Below are positions 1 to 12,656 of a stretch of 64,000 bases of DNA, piece by piece (position 1 is the stretch's first letter; each line of letters begins with the position of its first letter). The translations under genes and the position numbers were made by a program. The notes under the pieces are model-generated. The model had not been told where the DNA came from. It saw only the letters and a list, made by a program, of their open reading frames with translations, and did not search any database. Source of the DNA: Cymodocea nodosa (lineage: Eukaryota; Streptophyta; Magnoliopsida; Alismatales; Cymodoceaceae); contig JAZBRI010000003.1 of the NCBI GenBank assembly GCA_036874045.1, forward strand, positions 1,996,501 through 2,060,500, written 5' to 3'.

Positions 1-274
1 TTAAATGATTCTAATTTTGGAAAAACAGTCAGCTGGTATCGACGATAATGATGTCTCAAAATTTGGTGCAGTTGGATTACTATATCATGATTAAATTAAA
101 CAATCAGTTTACATTTTCTGCCAACTCTGCAATCAGCTCAGATTTAATTTTCTTTGCCACTAAATTCAAATGAATCTAATAATTTGATGACCATGTAATA
201 TCTCTAAATTTCAAAAATATATATCTTTGAATATAAAAAGCAGGGTAACAAAATAGAAAGAGAAAATATCTTAC

Positions 275-3200
275 ATTTTAGCAATTTCGATGACTCCCTC
301 TCTGCAAGTGAGTTCGGACAGTTTCAGCTTCTCTATCTCCCTGTTAACAACATTCAGTGAAAACTAGTGACTATGAAAACTCGACCAAGCAAACTATTCT
401 AAAGGACTTCGTACAAATTTGATGCAATGGAAACAACAAAAAATACAAGGAATTTTTGTGGAGAACTTAAAAACGATCAATAGAACCTTGTAAAGAAGGT
501 GGACATAATGGAGATGGAGCAAAATTCCATTTACTTGTTCAAATAAAAACAAAGGGCATCTGGAATATCCTATGCAACTTTGGGGCTATGGCCGCTCACA
601 CAAGCTGTGATCTTCCACATGCTATCCCAAAAAGGGATACAACCCCTCTTGAGGGAGTAGCTGGATGCTTCTAAGAAAGAAATGTGAAAAAAATGCAATT
701 CTGGTAGAAGTTGGGATCACCACATCTCGAAGAAGTTGGAATGATTAAAATATTTCTTAAACTTATACTTTTTGCATGTTTTACAAATAAAAAACCATTA
801 AGAAATTACAAGAGCCACAATTTCTTGCATATTTGTTTTTATACAATTAAGTTGCATATTGAATTATTTGTTGGTAGTTTTATTTGATGCTTGTTTTGAT
901 GAGATTGAATATGGAGAGGATGGAGAAATTTGTGGATTTGAGAATGAACATATTTCTTCCATGAATAAAGAAACTTAGTTTTCCCATTTAAAAATGAACA
1001 GATTTTGTGGTTTGAATATGTTCACAAATTTAAGCTTGAATGTTGGCCGATGTTAATCACAAAGTACTTGTGGATAAACATGTTTACTTATTTGTGAATT
1101 GAGATAGGGAATTCAACAGATACAAACAAAAAATTGTATCTCAAAGACTTTTACACGTAGATTACATTGGTCATTTCACAAACAAAAGATACCTAAAATC
1201 TATAATCCTTTATTTTACCAAATAAATTTCTAGAAATGCACTTACTAATATCTAGTTTTTGGAAAAACTCCCAAAAGCTAGCTTCTACCAATTTTCCAAA
1301 AGCAGATTTTCCTAGTGGTGGTTCCAAATGGACCCTAAATCCTTAACACCATTTATAACCATCAAAGTTCAAATGCTGTCTTGGAAAATAACAAAGTTCA
1401 AATCATGGTTACATTTTTAAGATATAAATAGAGTTGGGTCTCCCATTCACATAATCAAAATGCTGGATGAAAGAAGCTACCTTGAGTATGCCTACCATAA
1501 ACATTTGTATTACAAGACACAAATTAATCAATTTATATACAATGGCATAGAGCACATGACATTCATGTAAATACACATAGCATGTCAGCATGCCAATATA
1601 TGCACATATAGAAGGTGCAAATTTCCTCCAACGATTTCCAATAACCATTAATGTGTACAAAAATATATTTCTGGCCCCCACCTCAATTTCAATTGTACCT
1701 AAATCCAACATTTTTAAATGATTTTCTAATTTTTGGACGTGCATACATTAAGAAATTCACCTCTAACCACACTTTGATTTTCCCTAAATCAACTGTAGTA
1801 ATGCAATGCCTTAAATCGATTGGAATACAACAAAATAATTGAAATGATCAGTGACACCTACGTTTTTGCAGCTTGCCTCCCCTTTCCAATGGATGTCCCA
1901 AAATATCTCTGCATCCATAGATAAAGTTATCAAATCAGAAGGCAAATTCAACTAAAGTGTGCTTGGTTTCCTAGTGAAAATATGATAGTTTGATGTGCCA
2001 TCTTACTAATGGTGAATATTTTGTTTAACACACACATGCATAATGGCATCAACTCACATAAGATACTCCAGAAGGTTCAACCATGTACAGCTGTGGTCCG
2101 TCTCTGTCGTAACCTCCAAGAATTACTCCAGAGCCAAAAGGTCTGCACAATATGACATAGATCTTTTACCTTAAATCAATAATAGAAAAAATATTGCATA
2201 AAGATTTCACATAAAAATGTACTGGCCTCAAATGATAATAGAACTCTAAAAGAACTAGAACCAGAGTATCAGACTCAAGGTTTATTACCTAAGCCACCAA
2301 TATAAGGTACATAGGTGAACGTAACCAGCCACACGGTCTGCAAGTTCCTTGACAGGAATAGGCTCACCATAAACTCTGGATGCAATAGTCATAAGTTGTT
2401 TACAAACTAAAGAACTCATGTATTGCAAAAACTTTGTGATAGATTCAACAAAAAAGGCAAAGAAAAGTCCAATCTAACGAAATTCTCTAATGTTGACACA
2501 CATACTTTTCATAGCTGGTTGCTTCAGATTTGGCACGTGCAACAATTTGCCTTCCATCTGCCGCTAAGCCTGCAATAGACTGTTTTACCAACAACCAGAT
2601 TGTGATAAGAAAACAGAATTCATAAAAATTAGAAAAAAAAGCAGCCAAAAATAGAATGAATATGCAACACATTTCGTAAGCATCAATAAAATTTCTAAAC
2701 CAACAACATGAATGATGCAATCAATTTGTTTAGTTCTATATTTTATGTTTAGAAGCTGGAAAGCTGTGAGATCAATGTTACCAGCACAAATCACACATTA
2801 TATGGTGCTTGCAATAGATACTTTTATAAATATTTCAGCACATTCTTACTTCCTAGGTTGTTGTACTAGTTTAATACAAACATCAAAAGTCATAACCACA
2901 CTCATCACTAGAACAGACCATGTCAAAACTAAACTATCTAGATGTAGAGTAATGCAACTACTATCAATGAAATAAATGCCTCAAATATATGAAAAACAAG
3001 TTATGAACCATAGAACTCTGCCTAGCCATATATTAATATTTCTTTTTTTCGTAATTACAAATATTTTATGTTTTTAATCATGCTATATTTTTTTTATTAC
3101 AGCTTTCTGGTATTAACTTGTGTGCAATTTAAGTATCCATTGAGAACTGCAAGTAACAACATGATACGTATGAGAGAACTAATTTTATTTTTAACTTGCT

Positions 3201-5399
3201 TATAGCACATACATATCAGCTAGGGAACCAGGTTTCAAAGTCAAAGGTGCCCCACATTAATGGCTAAGTGCCTTGTCATTTTGATAAGTACAGTCATACG
3301 GATAAGAGCAGAAGGTAATCCATTCTGCTTCAGTTTTCAAGTACCAAGCATAGTAATGGAATAAAATCATTCAATTTATTCACATCCAGCTTATTCTCAT
3401 TCCTATGTACCAGACACCACAAAAAGAAAGATGGGAGAAAAAGTATGGGATCAAAGATTAGAATCTTTAACATTGGAAAATACTACTTTTGAGTGAGGAA
3501 GTGACTGTTAAGCTTATCAATGCATCATCTTAACTGGATTTGTAATGTACTGTCAAAAAAACTGGATTTGAAATGTAGATATGCCACATAAACTTCAGTG
3601 TGTAGCCAGTACCCTCAAGTAGATAACACAATAGCTCAGTCAAAAATCAAATAGAAATTCTCTTGGCAATGAATAAAGGTGCAGAATCAATATATATTTT
3701 TAGCTTCTATAAGAAAGTTTCCAGAGAACTTTTGTTGATTAAAATTTTGGCACATAATCCAGTTTCCATCAATTTTTTATCAATGTGGAACTAAATAATA
3801 GAGCTGATTGAACCAGGCCAATTCATGGCCTAGTCCTTTCAAGGATAAAATGACTCATCTTCACTGGAGCTTCTCGACCTAAAATGGTCAGGGATGATTA
3901 CCGAGAAGTGAGTTCTGATAAGCTTTCTCAAACAGTAGCCTCTATAAACTTATGGCTAACCTTTTCAGAGTTCCAGTTATAGGAGGTTTGATTAGACTGA
4001 CAAAAAATGTTCAAAAAATAGAGAGGGACATTACACTGATTTAAACAAAAATGTTAAATGGTTCGAATATGGACATTTTTCCATTTAACAGCTGTTATTG
4101 TGTTGAAATCCGTTTAAATAGCCATTTAATGATATTTTTTTCCATTTTCAAAACATTACTGACAATCCTGCAATTTTAACATGCTTAGCTAAATGAACCT
4201 CAAGTGGGAATTGGTTTTTTGTTCATCCTAGGCCAAGAATTGCTTCCAAATTGAGCCACAGTTGATTTGACACACTAACAACAACCTAAACCAACATCCT
4301 TATAACAAGTACATGTAACTTGCTATCATGTTTCAATCGTAATGGTGGTTCACAATAATGTTTGCTTTAGATACTAGCTTATTAGGTGCATTCAGCAATA
4401 TAGTTGGGTTTCTAATTTACTGCTGGAATTAAATTAAATAAGAGGACCTCTTAAGACTCAAGAGATACTCCATGCATTTTCATGGAAGGCTAGGAGTATC
4501 AATTGCCAACATATTACATAAGGATGTTAAAGTTAAAATGACGGTTTGGATTAGATTTCCCTGAATATTCCTTGAGTGAGCAAAGCAGCTAAAGTGCCAG
4601 AAAACTGGAAGATATCTAGTAACAGTTAGACAGCATTCTTTGAAGGAGATAGGACTATATGAGGAGGCACGATGATTAATCATGTTGCTAGGAAGAACGG
4701 TTTTTTTTGGTAATCTGCATTTCTACCCAGGCATTCCAAAGAATGTTTAACCCACAGATACCTTTTTAAATGTCACACAGTTGCAATCATTACCAAGAAC
4801 TTAATGATTTGTCTAGTCATGAATCCATTCGTAATATAAGAAATCATCAGAAGGCGCAAACTAGGGCAACACATGAGAACACCAACGTAGTAGGTATAAA
4901 TCTCATAACAGAGGAAAACAATTTCTTTCCACAGAGCATTCATTCTGCAAACGAACTATCACAAGGCAAGGAAGTGAAAGTACCATTCCAGCATGCCGGT
5001 GAACGGAATGAATCCTCCTATTCGACCCAGCCAACATCATTTTCGACGCAATCAGTTTCTCAACTCCCTACAACCACACGGTCCGCACCAGCATTCATAA
5101 AACCTACAATCCTCCGAAACGGAAAAAAATCAATCCCCTGAACAACAAAGACAAGGCACATACCATGACGACACCATCCTTGCACTTGATCCCAATCACA
5201 GTCCTGCACCAGCAGAGAGAGAGAGGAAAAAAAATTTCAAACCAAAACAACGAATCAAAGAGGAATGAGGGGCCCGTGGCTGCTCAATCACTGACCCACT
5301 GTTGTCGACGGCTTTCCCGGCGTACTCCACCTGGAAGACTCTCCCGTCGGGGGAGAAGGTAGTGACAGAGAGATCGTAGCCCGTTCCGATGGTGCTCAT
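275..5399 (-). CDS. PAG1: Proteasome subunit alpha type-3 (20S core alpha ring), 3' end outside window
   Basis: This subunit is part of the alpha ring of the 20S proteasome, which degrades ubiquitinated proteins in cytosol and nucleus. Eight GT-AG exons join in phase: 5296-5399, 5164-5203, 4984-5067, 2506-2579, 2289-2375, 2058-2142, 1862-1908 and 275-340. They encode about 195 residues of the usual 249 or so. The start [20 protein letters not shown] is the classic alpha-subunit N-terminus. It is followed by [65 protein letters not shown] and [17 protein letters not shown]. The acidic C-terminal exon must lie left of position 1. I chose the ATG at 5399 because family members start there. An in-frame ATG at 5471 would add 24 residues. 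One difference from the Arabidopsis protein as I remember it is MMLAGSN where that has MMLPGSN. The gene looks functional. Confidence 0.95.
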
Positions 5400-5479
5400 G
5401 GCTAGCCCTCCAGGTAGGGAGAATCCGATTCGCGGCGGGGCGGCGAGAGAGAGGAGTTTCTTAGATCCCAAGACGGATG

Positions 5480-8470
5480 AAGTAAATATTGAGAGAACGA
5501 AAAGAAGACGATCGATATATATATTATAAAAGAGTTCATCTTTTCTTTATAATAATAAAATAATCACATATAACATTTTTCATACAAATCTTCTCTCTTT
5601 TTTGTCATTCTACTTCTGTTCGATCTCTCACAATCTTCCTTTTTCTCTGATTATTATTTTTTTTCTAATCAATCAATTTTTTTAATAGTAAATCTCGTCT
5701 CTAGTAAAGTAAGTTACTTAATCACCGTCAATCGCATCTATCGACGAAAATCGAATGCCTCCTTCATTATCACCACCTGATTCAAATTTATCATCATTAA
5801 TATATTCATTTGATGCTAAGATTTCTCTCTCTTTTTTCACTGCAAGGACCTTAACTCCTGTAGAAAATATAGATTTTCAAAATATAGTAGTATAAACTAA
5901 TTTTAAAAATAGAACAGAATTCTCTTCCAATTTCACAATTATATTACTCCTAATCTATTTAACAAAAAATTGTAATTAAATACCTATTGAAAAGTTTTTG
6001 TCCTACAACTAGATTTAGGTCTTGTTTGTTTCGTCATCTTTACAAATAGAACTATTTTCATTTTTTTTTTTGTATTGTATATTGTGTTTCGCGTCTTCAA
6101 AGTGTTTAAATGATATAATTGTTTGCTTCAACTATATGTTACATTTAACTTTCACTTTGTCATTCTACCTGACGTGATTTTACTTAATAAAAATAATAGA
6201 AAACTAAGAATGTAAATAATGAAATTTAAATAATAAAGATTATATTAAAATACATTATAAAAATTATATTTAAAATAGATAAATATTTAATAAATTATAT
6301 TTGACAATTTACTTCTATTTCAATATCTTTGATTTATGCTTTTTAAAATTTATGTTCATAAATAATTAAATAAATGATTTGTGATTTCTATATTTAGATC
6401 ACAAAATGAATAAAAGATAATGTCTAATTAATTTATTTTTAATTTCAAGTATGTATTATAAGTAAATTAAGAAAAAAAATTTAATAACTATATAATTTTC
6501 TTAACTTTCTATTGATGATACAAATATCTTTAAATTTTATTTTTCTAATTTTTTGATTCTTAACTTTTTTAACTTTTTAATTATTAACTTTTTTAAGAGG
6601 AGTTTGTGCCTGTGAAGAAATTTTAAAAAGAAAATAAATGAAAGTTTAAAAAATATTTCAATTGTTAGAAATTTGAAAAAGTTAAAAAACTTTTTAAATA
6701 TAAAAAAAAAAAAAATTCCAGAATTTCGGAGACCCCATTTGAAATCCCAAAAGTCCCGCTCCTGATCTTCATTCTGTCCACCTCACCTGACCTCCGCCGA
6801 GCTCGCCCGACGTCCGTCGACCTCACTCCAACTTGGGAACAAGCTCACTCAAGCTCGCCCATCATTCGCCCCCTTCCCCGAAGCCGGCTTCTACTGTCGT
6901 CACCCCTCCCATGGAGTTTGTCTCCAGATCCGCGCTATCGCCAGCCATACGACCACGAGTCCTGACAACGACCAATTCCTCGCAGGCACCTTCTCTAGAC
7001 AGGGCCACTCCATCCTCGCCCACTTTCAATTCGACTACTCCGATGTAGCCGCTTCCATCGATAGTGATTGTGGCTTCTCTTCCTCCATCATAGACAAGGA
7101 AGAAGGAGATGTGGTTTCCGCTTTCCGAACGCAACACCACCCCTACCAACTGAAGCAGCAGTAGAGAGAGGAAATCCTTCTCCCCTTCGATTTAAACCTT
7201 CTTCCAGAGCATGAGGCTGCATCTTTAATAGGGACGCGGAGGAGGCAAGGGATGAAGAAGAAAAAAAAAAAGGTTGGTTTTTTTCTTTTCTCCTTCACTA
7301 ATTAGATGAAAGCAAGCCTGCATGTGTGGATTTGGGATGATCGATCACGGAGATACAGATGGGTGTCTTCCTCTTCCTCCTCCACACCCCCCATCTCCTC
7401 CACCACCATTTCTTCCATTCTCTGGATCTAGATATTATAAGACAGTTCTTCATCTGGGTTTGAGCAATTGATAAGATACATAAATCATTCCATGCTTTAT
7501 CCCATGTATGGATTGGTGCTGCTGCTTTTTCGAAATTGATTGTTGTCGATCGTGTTGTTGCTCTTGTGACCATGAATATCTTCATGTTTCTTCTCCTTCT
7601 CCTTTTTCTTCATTTCGTTTCCTTATTCTTGCACCAGCAAGCAAGAGAAGGGAGTGAGCAGTGCTTTATCTTTTATCTACCAAATCGATGAGAAACGAAC
7701 ATCGTGCTTTTTGCAAAAAATATATATAAAAATAAAAGAAAAAAAAAAAACAAAGAGAAAGTAAACAAAAGAAAAGGGTAGGAAAAATAAATTGTATAGA
7801 AAATATAAATATCTAAAAATCAAACTATTTAATAATTTTTAATATATATTATATTAATTAATAAATTATTAATACATATTATACTATTTAAAATATTATT
7901 ATTTTTAAGTTAATAAAAAAATTTAAAATTTTAAAAAATATTAAAATACTTTAATTAAAATAACATATTTCAATTTTAAACATTTCCTATTATACAAATC
8001 TTCTTTGAAAATCTTGACTTTCTTAATTTTTTGAGATGTACATAAATATCTTGTGTTTTCTCAAAAATTTAAACTTTTCAATTCATAAAAATTTCCACTT
8101 TCTGTTTCTTCTATTTTTAGACTTTCTGACATGAACAAATATTCTCTTAATGTAAAACTTGAAAGAAAATTTGTATCCATATCTTGGTCTAATATGAAAC
8201 CAACTGTCTCTGATTTAGTTTTCAAAATAATGTCTAAATTATCTTCAACTTCATGCAGCATTTCATGTACTTTTTGTTCATGTTTAACTAATTGCAGAAA
8301 TTTTTATTGTAGATTCTAAGAAAGAATTATTTGTTGCCTGGTCGTTACTGAGCTTTAAATGTCATCCTCTACATAGTTTTGAAAGATGGAAATTAAAATT
8401 TGAAGAGTAATGCTTCGAAATGTTTCTTCATAAATGAACTTTGTGATTGAGAACGATTATTGAGGCTCTT
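5480..8470. other. AT-rich intergenic region between PAG1 and a transposase relic
   Basis: Upstream of PAG1 (5475-5700) is a pyrimidine-rich promoter-like stretch. Most of 5900-6700 and 7700-8050 is very AT-rich and has no reading frame I trust. A GC-richer island lies at 6720-7200 and is listed separately. Short open frames at 7298-7585 (-) and 8131-8319 (+) show no family resemblance and I do not call them genes. Confidence 0.6.
6720..7200. other. GC-rich island, possible relic of a coding exon
   Basis: This 480-base block is much richer in G+C and in CpG than the surrounding AT-rich DNA, so it stands out as a former exon or a CpG-rich gene start. One plus-strand frame around 6925-7140 contains the stretch FLAGTFS and a preceding QIRAIAS. 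These loosely resemble the N-terminus of plant WD-repeat EARP-interacting (TSSC1-like) proteins, but the likeness does not continue. No start codon, splice pattern or full domain supports a working gene. It could be a captured gene fragment. Confidence 0.25.
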
Positions 8471-8479
8471 TCTTAATAG

Positions 8480-9800
8480 TTTAAAGGCAGTTTAACATAA
8501 GTATGCTAGTTCAAAGTTAGACCTTTTTCTCCATTTTATCTACAAGTTACTGAAGACATGATAATATGAAGTTGGCAAAGTTATGGACAAGCTGGTGATG
8601 AATTTGGTATGACGCCTTCTATGGTGGTACAAGTCATTTCAAACCTTACTTATAATGATATAAGTCCTCAGTAGGTTATTGACTGCGATAAAAGAAAACG
8701 TCAATGTAATATTGAATTATTTCTATAAGTAAAGTAATGAAAACCTAAATTTAAAATCATACAATTCAAAATGGATTTTAGGCGTATGGGATGACTTGTG
8801 ATTTATACATGAAATTTGAAGATGTAGTTATTTTTGAGATGATATATAGAATACATAATTTTAAAATGTCATTTGCATTATTCATTGGAGTCAATCATCA
8901 TAAACAATTGACGTTATTTGCATGTGTTTTATTAATTGACGAGGCAAAAGATACTTTTGTCTGATCATTTACCACATTTCAAACTTACACGTCTAAAAAC
9001 TATTATTACAAGAAACCATATATAGTTATTATTCTTGACATATAAGATGAAATGTTTTGAATCATTTATTAAAGTTAAAAATTGATATGAACTTCGAGAA
9101 GGATTACAACAGATACACATATAGATCAAAAATTCTTATAAAGTTTAAAAATGAATGGAAATTGTTGAAAGATAAATATCCAATGATACATGACAACTTT
9201 TAGTTGAATCAAATGTATGTTATTAAAGAACATTAGATTACTTGCTATATGAAAGATATGTCCATAGCTGGGATTAACATAAATTCAAAAGTTTGAAAGC
9301 ATAAATTCATTTTTTAATAGGTATATACATTTGCAAACTCCTTTATCAAAATTTGACATTCAATATGATAGGATATTATCAACATAGCGTGAAATAGAAG
9401 GAAATGAAAATCTTCAAACAATGATAAAAGCCAAATCTCCTATTTTCTATACCAATTGAAATTCAAGCTATTCAATATTACATATGGAAAATATTTTTAT
9501 TTTTTTAGAATAAAATGAAAGAGCATTAACCTACATCACTCAAAAAGTTAGTAAAGTAGATGATGAAACTATTTATCAAGTTTGGAAACCAAAAAAAATA
9601 AGGCACCTCCAAAACTGTGATTTTACAAGATGGAAATTGAATTTAATGCATTTTGTTCTTATAAAAATTTGAACATGAGAAAATTTTATGTTGTCACATA
9701 TTTTGTGTATTATGGAAAAAACAAATATGTGGCATTTACCAAATAAACATTTAATACATAAATAAACTATTAATTCCAAGATATCAAACAAGTATAATTA
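8480..9800 (+). pseudogene. Decayed FAR1/FHY3-type MULE transposase
   Basis: Plus-strand frames across this region keep the order of the MULE transposase domain used by Jittery-like transposons and the domesticated FAR1/FHY3 factors. The best-kept part is near 8820-8960: VVIFEMIYRIHNFKMSFALF followed by IGVNHHKQLTLFACVLLIDE. It matches the family pattern of a DTTY-like motif, then PFA-FVGVNHHGQ and LLADE. Downstream, about 9160-9330, are remnants of the segment that in the family reads Y-LKD-FFAGM and S-S-N-FF. About 9330-9500 continues toward the coiled C-terminal part. Many in-frame stops and shifts show it is dead. I saw no terminal inverted repeats, so I cannot tell an old transposon from a decayed FAR1-related host gene. 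Confidence 0.75.
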
Positions 9801-10355
9801 ATGTGTCATTCTCTTATTTTTTATCTAAGTTCACTCTTCTTATGCTATGGGATTTGCAAACTATAACATTTAAGCTAAAAAATATTGGTACATTTTGATA
9901 ACAACAAGATGTGCAGTAATGAAATCAACTTTCAATGACTTGTCAAAGAAAACATCTTAGGTCATCAAAATAATGTTGATAATTAAGCGATGAAAAGTAC
10001 TTACAGTAAAATACAGAACTGACACCTGATTTTGTTGTAAAACATTTATCTATAATAAGAAAAATCAAAGAAAAGCTTACAAATAGTCAATGCTTAAAAT
10101 CTAATATTAAAGTATCTATAAATCAAAAGAAGAAAAATAAAAGAATGTATGGAGATTTAATAGTGTACATTATGTTTTGTATCTCCTATTAGATGTTTTA
10201 ACACATACCACTAGTTTACTTCTTCTTTTTTCGTTTATTAGATGATTAATTTGAAGGGTAATGAGTAAGACGAAAGGTACAAACAACTTTTACTTCCTCC
10301 TGCCATTTGAGTCCCTTCTTTGTTGACATCATCTCTTCTTTCATATCGTTCCTAC

Positions 10356-10438
<83 letters not shown>

Positions 10439-11440
10439 ATCTTCATTTGTATAAGATAAGGACTCTTCAGCACACATCTACGACAGATTTACAGAAATTG
10501 CTCTTTAATTTTCTTTCAAGAAATAACAACAAATGAGAAATTAAAAGCCATTCATTCTATCATTTGATAATTTATATGTATTTATTGGTAATTTTATAAT
10601 TAATATTGATATGTAATAATGAGTTTAGGTAACATATATAATTAATATATTATACACATATATTAATCAATATTAATACGATAGAATATATTTATTTATT
10701 GATAATCTTATAACTTATATTGACAAAAAGGTTGGTTGGCTTTTTTCATATTTCAAATCTGGGAAAAAAATCTAATCTGGACAGGCTTGTGATCAATTAA
10801 ACTGATTTTAAAACCATCTTCTATACGACGTATACTATAAAATACAAATTAAAATCATTTTTTAACATAAATACGAATGTTGCCATTGGAGTCATGGTGG
10901 CTTGAGTCTCCTTTAGCCCTACGAGGAGTGCTTTATTCTGGGATCGAATGGTTGGTCTTTTTCTTGAAAACGCAATATATTAATTTATCGGAAATGAATA
11001 AATTATGAGTGAAAATGTTTAAAACAATTATTCCTTCGCTCGCTCCCCCTCTCTCTCTCTCTCCCAGCCACCTATGAATCGCACTCTACCTTGGAGGAAG
11101 CTACCATGGAAAATGGGTCGAAAGCGGAGAGAGAAAGTTATTGGCATGACGGTAAGAGAGATAAAACAAAGACAAGCGTAGTGGCGAATGATTGAAAAGG
11201 TGGCAACCCTCGGAGAAGTGGGGCGAATGATAAGACCATGACAAATTAACATGGTGATGATGGGATTAAAGTGGAAATTGATGAGCTTGAACGTACCGAG
11301 GAAGGTGATAAAAGGTTTTAGGGACGGATCTGGCTGAGAAGAGACGGATGGATTTGTGGAGGACGGAGGAGGACAGATAAGGTTGCTTTTTAGAGCATAA
11401 TTTTCTGCTTTAATTAAATAATGCATACTTTAGCAACCGA
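9800..11440. other. AT-rich intergenic region
   Basis: There is no convincing gene here. It contains a long TA microsatellite at 10356-10436. Two similar AT-rich segments near 10576 and 10694 look like a degenerate duplication of about 33 bases. A GA-rich segment at 11040-11130 gives a spurious minus-strand frame of 132 codons with no family resemblance. Confidence 0.55.
10356..10436. repeat. (TA)n microsatellite
   Basis: About 80 bases of almost uninterrupted TA dinucleotides. It produces a meaningless Ile-Tyr frame on the minus strand. Confidence 0.95.
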
Positions 11441-11690
11441 CAACGTTACGTCAGAATGTAAGGAATGGTTCGATGTGTAATTTACGTGCATGGCTTGGCT
11501 TGATAAGAATGAACCATTTTTTTTTTTTTTTGGGTAAGAATAGACCATAAATCATACAAGTATCAGACAATCATCTCATGTAATCAATATATTCTTGTAA
11601 AAGATAATAAATAAATGATCTATTCTTATTAATTTTTAGATGATGACTGGATATATATACATATATATGAATCGATCGTAGCTTCTAATA
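11440..11690 (+). promoter_or_regulatory. Candidate promoter of the AREB3-like bZIP gene
   Basis: The stretch upstream of the bZIP leader holds ACGT-core elements: AACGTTACGTCAG near 11442-11454 and TTACGTGCATGG near 11482-11493. The latter combines an ABRE-like ACGTG with a GCATGG half of an RY-type element. A TATA-like tatatatacatatatatg lies at about 11651-11668, roughly 30-40 bases before the GC-rich leader. Group-A bZIP factors bind ACGTG elements, so autoregulation is plausible but is inferred. Confidence 0.45.
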
Positions 11691-11838
11691 AATCCACGAA
11701 CGGTGACGGGGTGCTGGCAGTGGAAGTGGAGGCGGCCCAGCCCGCAGTACAAATGGGCGGGCCGTGGTATCCCCCCCAGCCCACCCTACGGTGGGCAGTG
11801 GCCTCTTATTCTTCGTCGTCGTCGTGGTCCTCCTCCTC

Positions 11839-11882
<44 letters not shown>

Positions 11883-12656
11883 TCGGTGTTCTTCTCCCCC
11901 CTCCCCCTCAACACTGCAGGAGTGTTGTCGATTCCGCCCCTCCTCGACGCGGGATACGCAAAGGAACGGGCCCTTCACGGGACGCGGATCTGGACGAGCT
12001 TCTCTTGAGTGCCGGTGGACGCCAGAGTCTGTGTTCAGCCGGTGACCCTTAGGTGAGGAGTAGAGGAGAGGGTTGTCCCTTGGGGGTGGGTGCTTGGTTT
12101 CGAAGGGTTTTCCTTGATGCATGCTTGCATGCAAGGTCGCATTTTACTGGGGGAATTTGAATTTGAATTCGAATTAGTTCGTTAGGAGTTCAGCGGTGGT
12201 GTGTCTGAATCCGTATGTGCGTGTGCTAGTTTTCTGGTTCGTCGTTTGATCATTTTCTTGGGTTTTTTTTTTTTCACATGCTTGTTGGGGTTTGATTTTT
12301 ATTTTTCAGTAATTTAGGGGTTTTGTGTTGGGAATCTGGTCGAGCCGTGGAGGTTTTGTTTGTGGAATGCTTGCTGAGGTGAAATCAAGGAGCCTCTTTG
12401 TGCATTCTCCTTTTATTTGAGGTGTTTTCGGGGCATGTATGTTCTATAGATCATAGATGATAGAAACCCTTCTGAGATCGATTGGTGGTGCGGGTTTGGG
12501 GAGTTGGGCTGGATTCAGTGTCAAGCTAGAGCAATTCAGAAAACATCATAAATAAGGATAATTGCTTGCTGAGAATTTTGCGTGGCGTTGTGCACCTGCA
12601 TGTTGCTTTGAGTGTTTATCTTTGACAAGGTAGATCTGGTTTTAGAAAGTTATTGG
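11690..12656 (+). promoter_or_regulatory. 5' leader and leader intron of the AREB3-like gene
   Basis: A GC-rich leader (about 11690-12052) contains a CTC/CT microsatellite at 11828-11879, common in plant 5' UTRs. CTTAG|GTGAGG at 12052/12053 is a good donor. AG acceptors precede 12634 and 12646, so the leader intron is about 580 bases and splices just before the ATG at 12657. The overlapping long frames in the CT repeat are low-complexity artefacts. Confidence 0.6.
12118..12133. promoter_or_regulatory. Paired RY (CATGCA) motifs inside the leader intron
   Basis: TGCATGCTTGCATGCA is a near-perfect palindrome carrying two RY cores (CATGC/GCATG). RY motifs are targets of the B3 factors ABI3, FUS3 and LEC2. 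Here they sit about 65 bases into the first intron of an ABA/seed-type bZIP gene. The function is inferred from motif and context only. Confidence 0.5.

Noticed and set aside
6765-6790. Match to 15 bases of miR394 (cattctgtccacctc)
   Set aside because: The 5' bases differ and no complementary arm forms a precursor hairpin nearby; likely chance.
7635-7665. miR156-like string gaagggagtgagcagtgc
   Set aside because: Several mismatches to the mature miRNA and no star arm seen.
10246-10473. Minus-strand 75-codon frame
   Set aside because: It is the translation of a TA microsatellite.
11703-12134. Overlapping frames of 93-149 codons on both strands
   Set aside because: Low-complexity CT/GC leader; the gene starts downstream at 12657.
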